From positions 75,418-122,260 of the forward strand of contig DITC01000071.1 of the NCBI GenBank assembly GCA_002422685.1: DNA of 46,843 nucleotides, given 5' to 3'. Every line of letters begins with the position of its first letter. The first letter of the stretch is position 1. The position numbers and the translations under genes are program-made. Shown here one piece after another: positions 44,310 to 46,843 of this stretch. The notes under the pieces were generated by a model, which was not told where the DNA came from, searched no databases, and saw only the letters and a list, made by a program, of their open reading frames with translations. Source of the DNA: Thauera sp. UBA6194 (GTDB lineage: Bacteria; Pseudomonadota; Gammaproteobacteria; Burkholderiales; Rhodocyclaceae).

Positions 44310-44627
44310 TCACACCCCGCCAAGGTCGTCCCGAAAACGCGCGGTCTGATGCATCCGTTCATGCAGTATCGTCACGATGCCGATGTCGCCGTTCGACAGA
44401 CGTCGCCAGTAGACGAAATGGCGCTCGTAGCGAAAGTAGAACCCCTCGACGCCGAAGTCGGCCGGGATGGGACGCGACGCCACCCGGTGAGCGTCGATGC
44501 CCTCGAAGGCGTCGAACAGGCCGTTGATGTAGCGGTCCGCCTGCTCAAGCCCCCAGCGGTCCCGCGTATAGCAATAGATTTCGTCAAGTCGATAGGACGC
44601 AGCTTCCTGGACGCGGACTTGCGCCAT
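44310..44627 (-). CDS. parE: ParE/RelE-type toxin
   Basis: A 105-residue basic RelE/ParE-superfamily toxin. N-terminal helices (VRVQEAASYRLDEIYCYTRDRWG), the ADRYINGLFDAFEGI helix and the C-terminal strands FYFRYERHFVYWR and GIVTILHERMH are as in ParE proteins, which poison gyrase, rather than mRNA-cleaving RelE; this distinction is moderate. Start ATG 44627, 5 nt after the antitoxin stop; a TTG 9 nt earlier overlaps it. It forms an operon with the ribbon-helix-helix antitoxin upstream. Both genes look intact. Confidence 0.85.
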   Translation of the reverse strand: MAQVRVQEAASYRLDEIYCYTRDRWGLEQADRYINGLFDAFEGIDAHRVASRPIPADFGVEGFYFRYERHFVYWRRLSNGDIGIVTILHERMHQTARFRDDLGGV

Positions 44628-44632
44628 CGCAA

Positions 44633-44887
44633 TCAAGCCTTGTTACGCGCGATCACGTCGCCCGCAGTCAGTCGCGTATAGGCCGACTCGGGCGCCGCGA
44701 AGGCATGGGCAAGTTCGACCCTGAGCCGCTCTTCCATCGCCTGCTCCAGACGCGTCTTGTCGCGGCGGATCAGGTCGCGGACGTACTCGCTGATGTTCTC
44801 GTAATCCCCCTGCTCGCCCACCTTCGCTGCTACGAACTCGCTGAGCGTCTCGTTCAGGCGAACGGTCATCGTCATTCCTCTGGACAT
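44633..44887 (-). CDS. parD: ParD-type ribbon-helix-helix antitoxin
   Basis: An 84-residue antitoxin with an N-terminal ribbon-helix-helix domain (MTVRLNETLSEFVAAKV, then YENISEYVRDLIRRDK) and a charged C-terminal toxin-binding tail (RLEQAMEERLRVELAHAF). Antitoxins of this kind repress their own operon. ATG 44887 was chosen for GGAG upstream; ATGs 12 and 18 nt later also have possible ribosome sites (AGAGGA), so the true start is uncertain within six residues. Partner of the ParE-type toxin. Confidence 0.85.
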   Translation of the reverse strand: MSRGMTMTVRLNETLSEFVAAKVGEQGDYENISEYVRDLIRRDKTRLEQAMEERLRVELAHAFAAPESAYTRLTAGDVIARNKA

Positions 44888-45012
44888 GCGCAACTCCACA
44901 ATCAATCGAAGATGTAGTCAAGTTACTCAATATTAACGACAGCCGCAAGGCGCCTGCACAGTGAGCCGACTACCGCCTACCTCACATTCAAGCACTCCGC
45001 CACCGCGTAAGT

Positions 45013-45037
45013 AATCGTGGTCTGTCCCCGATTTCTC
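45013..45037 (+). repeat. 25-bp dispersed repeat, copy 1
   Basis: Identical over 25 bp to 46770-46794. It contains AATCG and CGATT inverted ends around TGGTCTGTCCC. It lies between parD and the ccdB remnant. Sequences of this wording are common near REP-associated transposase genes in other genomes (from memory). Confidence 0.8.
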
Positions 45038-45176
45038 GGCAAGCGCCCCTGACGAACCTCCCCCGTCCGCACGTCAACAAGTCAAGGCAGGCTGATCATG
45101 CGCCACCACATTCTGGGAGACAAAGGCGTCGAGGAAGGCGATGAGCAAATGAAAGACCTGACCCTCGACCCTCCCC

Positions 45177-45197
45177 TTAGACGTCGAAACGCGCCAT
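45177..45197 (-). pseudogene. ccdB: ccdB remnant (six codons)
   Basis: An ATG overlapping the ccdA stop (TGATG) opens MARFDV and then hits TAA. MARFDV is the usual opening of CcdB toxins in this phylum, and the overlap is the usual ccdAB coupling. No further CcdB-like sequence follows in any frame that I recognise. Most likely the toxin has been lost and the downstream DNA replaced or eroded. Confidence 0.6.
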
Positions 45198-45460
45198 CAA
45201 AAATTTCTCCACGCTTCGAGCGGCAAGCCTTCTGCTTCAACGGTCGCATTGTAGGCAGCGATGAAATCGGCATGATTCTCGCGCCACTTGCGCTCCTGCT
45301 CTCGGCGCACAAGCTCACGCAAGTAGGAATCGCAGACCTGGGAAATGTTGATGTCGAGTTGCCTGGCCGCCTCCAGAACATCGCTGCTCAGGCTCAGGTT
45401 TGTCGCGCGCTTGCCAGATGGACTGGTGCGCGCGCGTTGGGTACTCCGTGTGGCTGGCAT
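45197..45460 (-). CDS. ccdA: CcdA family antitoxin, orphan
   Basis: An 87-residue CcdA-type antitoxin. After a basic N-terminus (MPATRSTQRARTSPSGKR) comes a ribbon-helix-helix domain (ATNLSLSSDVLEAARQLD, about 19-36) and the acidic toxin-binding tail with ENHADFIAAYNATVEAEGL and LEAWRNF at the end. CcdA normally neutralises the gyrase poison CcdB. I chose ATG 45460 because GGAGGG lies 5 nt upstream; a longer frame exists but is not supported. Its CcdB is reduced to six codons, so it may act as an anti-addiction factor or be decaying. Confidence 0.85.
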   Translation of the reverse strand: MPATRSTQRARTSPSGKRATNLSLSSDVLEAARQLDINISQVCDSYLRELVRREQERKWRENHADFIAAYNATVEAEGLPLEAWRNF

Positions 45461-45577
45461 CGATCCCTCCATGCGCATTCCTGTGTGCGCATAGGTTATG
45501 CCTGCATACCCTCGTTCGTCCATAGCGCTAACCTGTCGTTTCAGGTAGGCGAGCAGGCGAAGCCGCCACGGCAAGCG

Positions 45578-45616
45578 ACGAGAGCCGCGCGCCCCCGCCG
45601 GCGGTCGTGGTGCTTC
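45578..45616 (+). repeat. REP-like palindrome, copy B
   Basis: Left arm ACGAGAGCCG (45578-45587, three mismatches to copy C), 11-nt loop nearly identical to copy C, right arm CGGCGGTCGT (45599-45608), tail GGTGCTTC. It lies in the 264-nt gap between ccdA and the rpn-like gene. Confidence 0.6.
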
Positions 45617-45724
45617 AGTTACAACGGAACAAGGTCGAGCCTCACCGGCGCACCTTGCCAGAGCATGCCAAGCAGATGAAGATGCGAGCAGACAACGTCA
45701 TTCGCATAATCAGCATCTTCCCTC

Positions 45725-46696
45725 ATGACCGCATCCCACGATACCGGCTACAAACTCCTCTTCTCCAACCCGCTCATCGTCCGCGACCTCATCCAGGGTT
45801 TCATCGACGATCCCTGGCTGCAGAAACTCGACTTCTCCACCCTCGAACCCGTCAAGGGACACTACGTCAGCGAAGACCTGCGCGACCGCGCCGATGATGT
45901 CGTCTGGCGCGTCAAATCCGGCGAGGAGTGGCTCTACCTCTACCTGCTCATCGAATTCCAGAGCCGCAGCGACCGCTTCATGGCGCTGCGCATGATGGTC
46001 TATGTCGGCCTGCTCTATCAGGATCTCATCCGCAACAAGCAGCTCGGTCCGCACGGCCTGCTCCCACCCGTGCTGCCCATCGTGCTCTACAACGGCGAAC
46101 GCCGCTGGCACGCCCCTGTCTCGCTCGCGGAACTCCTACCCAAGCCGCCCGCCTTTCTCGCCCCACTGCAAGCGCAGATGCGCTACCTGCTCATCGACGA
46201 AGGCGCCATCCCCGCCGAGACGCTGGCCCGGCTACCGCAGAACCTCGTCGCCGCGATCTTCAAGCTCGAGCAACCTCAGAGCCCCGAGGCAGTCCAAGCC
46301 CTTGTCACCGAACTCGAGGCCGCGACCCGTTCCGACGAATACGCCGCCGTGCGCCGCATCGTCGCCATCTGGATCCGCACCGCCTTGATCCGGAACCGCA
46401 AATACCCCATCCTCCTCCCCGAGCTGGATGACTTGCAGGAGCTGCGCATCATGTTGTCGCAACGCATTGAACAATGGGCTGAAGGCTACCTCGCCGCCGG
46501 CCGCATGGAAGGCCGCATGGAAGGCGAGATCGGCGTGCTCTCACGCCTGCTCAGCCGCCGCTTCGGCCCACTCCCCACCTGGGCCGCGACTCGCCTGAAC
46601 GCCGCCACCGAGCAAGCGCTCGCAGAATGGACCGACGCCGTCCTCGACGCCGCCAGCCTCACCGACGTCCTCGGCCCGCCACCGGCCGATCACTGA
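45725..46696 (+). CDS. Rpn-type recombination-promoting nuclease / putative transposase
   Basis: A 323-residue protein of the Rpn/YhgA-like family (PD-(D/E)XK nuclease fold), implicated in RecA-independent recombination and horizontal transfer. N-terminus HDTGYKLLFSNPLIVRDLI, then DLRDRADDVVWRVK and YLYLLIEFQSRSDRFMALRM carry the acidic and E-x-Q nuclease residues, and LPIVLYNGERRW follows. The C-terminal part (about 250-323: GRMEGRMEGEIGVLSRLLSR, then FGPLP) is a DUF4351-like module; a short Gly-Arg-Met-Glu duplication is visible. No ribosome site is evident. It looks full length. Palindromes B and C flank it. Confidence 0.9.
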   Translation: MTASHDTGYKLLFSNPLIVRDLIQGFIDDPWLQKLDFSTLEPVKGHYVSEDLRDRADDVVWRVKSGEEWLYLYLLIEFQSRSDRFMALRMMVYVGLLYQDLIRNKQLGPHGLLPPVLPIVLYNGERRWHAPVSLAELLPKPPAFLAPLQAQMRYLLIDEGAIPAETLARLPQNLVAAIFKLEQPQSPEAVQALVTELEAATRSDEYAAVRRIVAIWIRTALIRNRKYPILLPELDDLQELRIMLSQRIEQWAEGYLAAGRMEGRMEGEIGVLSRLLSRRFGPLPTWAATRLNAATEQALAEWTDAVLDAASLTDVLGPPPADH

Positions 46697-46719
46697 CGCC
46701 TGCTGAGCCTCACCCCACC

Positions 46720-46758
46720 ACGACCGCCGCGCGCCCCTGCCGGCGGTCGTCACGTTTC
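46720..46758 (+). repeat. REP-like palindrome, copy C
   Basis: Perfect 10-bp arms ACGACCGCCG (46720-46729) and CGGCGGTCGT (46741-46750), 11-nt loop, tail CACGTTTC. It lies 23 nt after the rpn-like stop, 11 nt before repeat copy 2. Confidence 0.75.
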
Positions 46759-46769
46759 TGGGGACTGGA

Positions 46770-46794
46770 AATCGTGGTCTGTCCCCGATTTCTC
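46770..46794 (+). repeat. 25-bp dispersed repeat, copy 2
   Basis: Identical to 45013-45037. Here it is flanked by an extra GA so that GAAATCG and CGATTTC (46768-46774 and 46786-46792) form a 7-bp inverted repeat, and an upstream GGGGAC (46760-46765) can also pair with GTCCCC. The last 50 nt of the window hold nothing else I can name. Confidence 0.8.
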
Positions 46795-46843
46795 AAGGCC
46801 CTCCTGCCCTGGAATCTCAACGCTGAGCAGTTGATCACAGCGT

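Noticed and set aside
45098..45679. A 193-codon plus-strand frame opposite ccdA
   Set aside because: It is antisense to CcdA, which has a clear domain pattern; composition is basic and irregular.
44226..46794. Possible CRISPR-like array from the repeated palindromes
   Set aside because: The copies are more than 1 kb apart with genes between them, have no regular spacer length and no cas gene nearby. REP-like elements fit better.

Overview
The window reads as a stretch of high-GC betaproteobacterial chromosome, most likely Rhodocyclales (Thauera/Azoarcus-like). That placement is an inference from protein wording and gene order, not from a search. Coding density is high and most of the window is housekeeping. 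Open frames antisense to real genes are very long here because of the GC-rich third position, and I discarded them.

Layout. 1-8.5 kb (minus): the classical rimP-nusA-infB-rbfA-truB-rpsO-pnp transcription/translation/RNA-decay operon; pnp runs off the left edge. It is preceded by a leader with its own promoter and an intrinsic terminator, which looks like an attenuator, and it has an internal promoter in front of rpsO. 8.6-14.6 kb (minus): rluB-scpB-scpA (chromosome condensation plus rRNA pseudouridylation), trpS, an M50 peptidase, yciO and rnm. 14.7-19.0 kb: a YitT-like membrane protein, the ribosome-assembly GTPase RbgA/YlqF, a cold-shock protein with a long leader, and a DeaD-type RNA helicase. 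19.0-21.2 kb: a repeat-bearing intergenic stretch, then a compact operon of yaeQ, an unknown gene and a small HAD phosphatase. 21.4-23.5 kb (plus): fabI, a very small protein-kinase-like protein, and a FolE homologue with several altered active-site positions that overlaps it by 4 nt. 23.5-28.3 kb: a DUF3301 protein, a Pit phosphate transporter, a MazG-like pyrophosphohydrolase with rlmJ, and a gamma-carbonic-anhydrase-like protein with a secreted SIMPL protein. 28.3-32.7 kb (minus): pyrG-kdsA-eno-ftsB. 32.9-37.7 kb (minus): the giant NAD-dependent glutamate dehydrogenase. 38-42.8 kb: a thioesterase / acetoacetyl-CoA synthetase / isochorismatase-fold operon divergent from ETF-ubiquinone oxidoreductase, with a perfect operator-like palindrome between them.

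42.9-46.8 kb is accessory: GrpB-like and Uma2-like proteins, a ParD/ParE module, an orphan CcdA whose CcdB partner is cut to six codons, and an Rpn-type nuclease. Three copies of a palindrome with 10-11-10 architecture and two copies of a 25-bp repeat are scattered among them.

No rRNA, tRNA, CRISPR array, intact insertion sequence or prophage was seen. The observations most worth following are the kinase-like/FolE-like pair, the rimP leader, the palindrome family, the ccdB remnant and the 41.07 kb operator.
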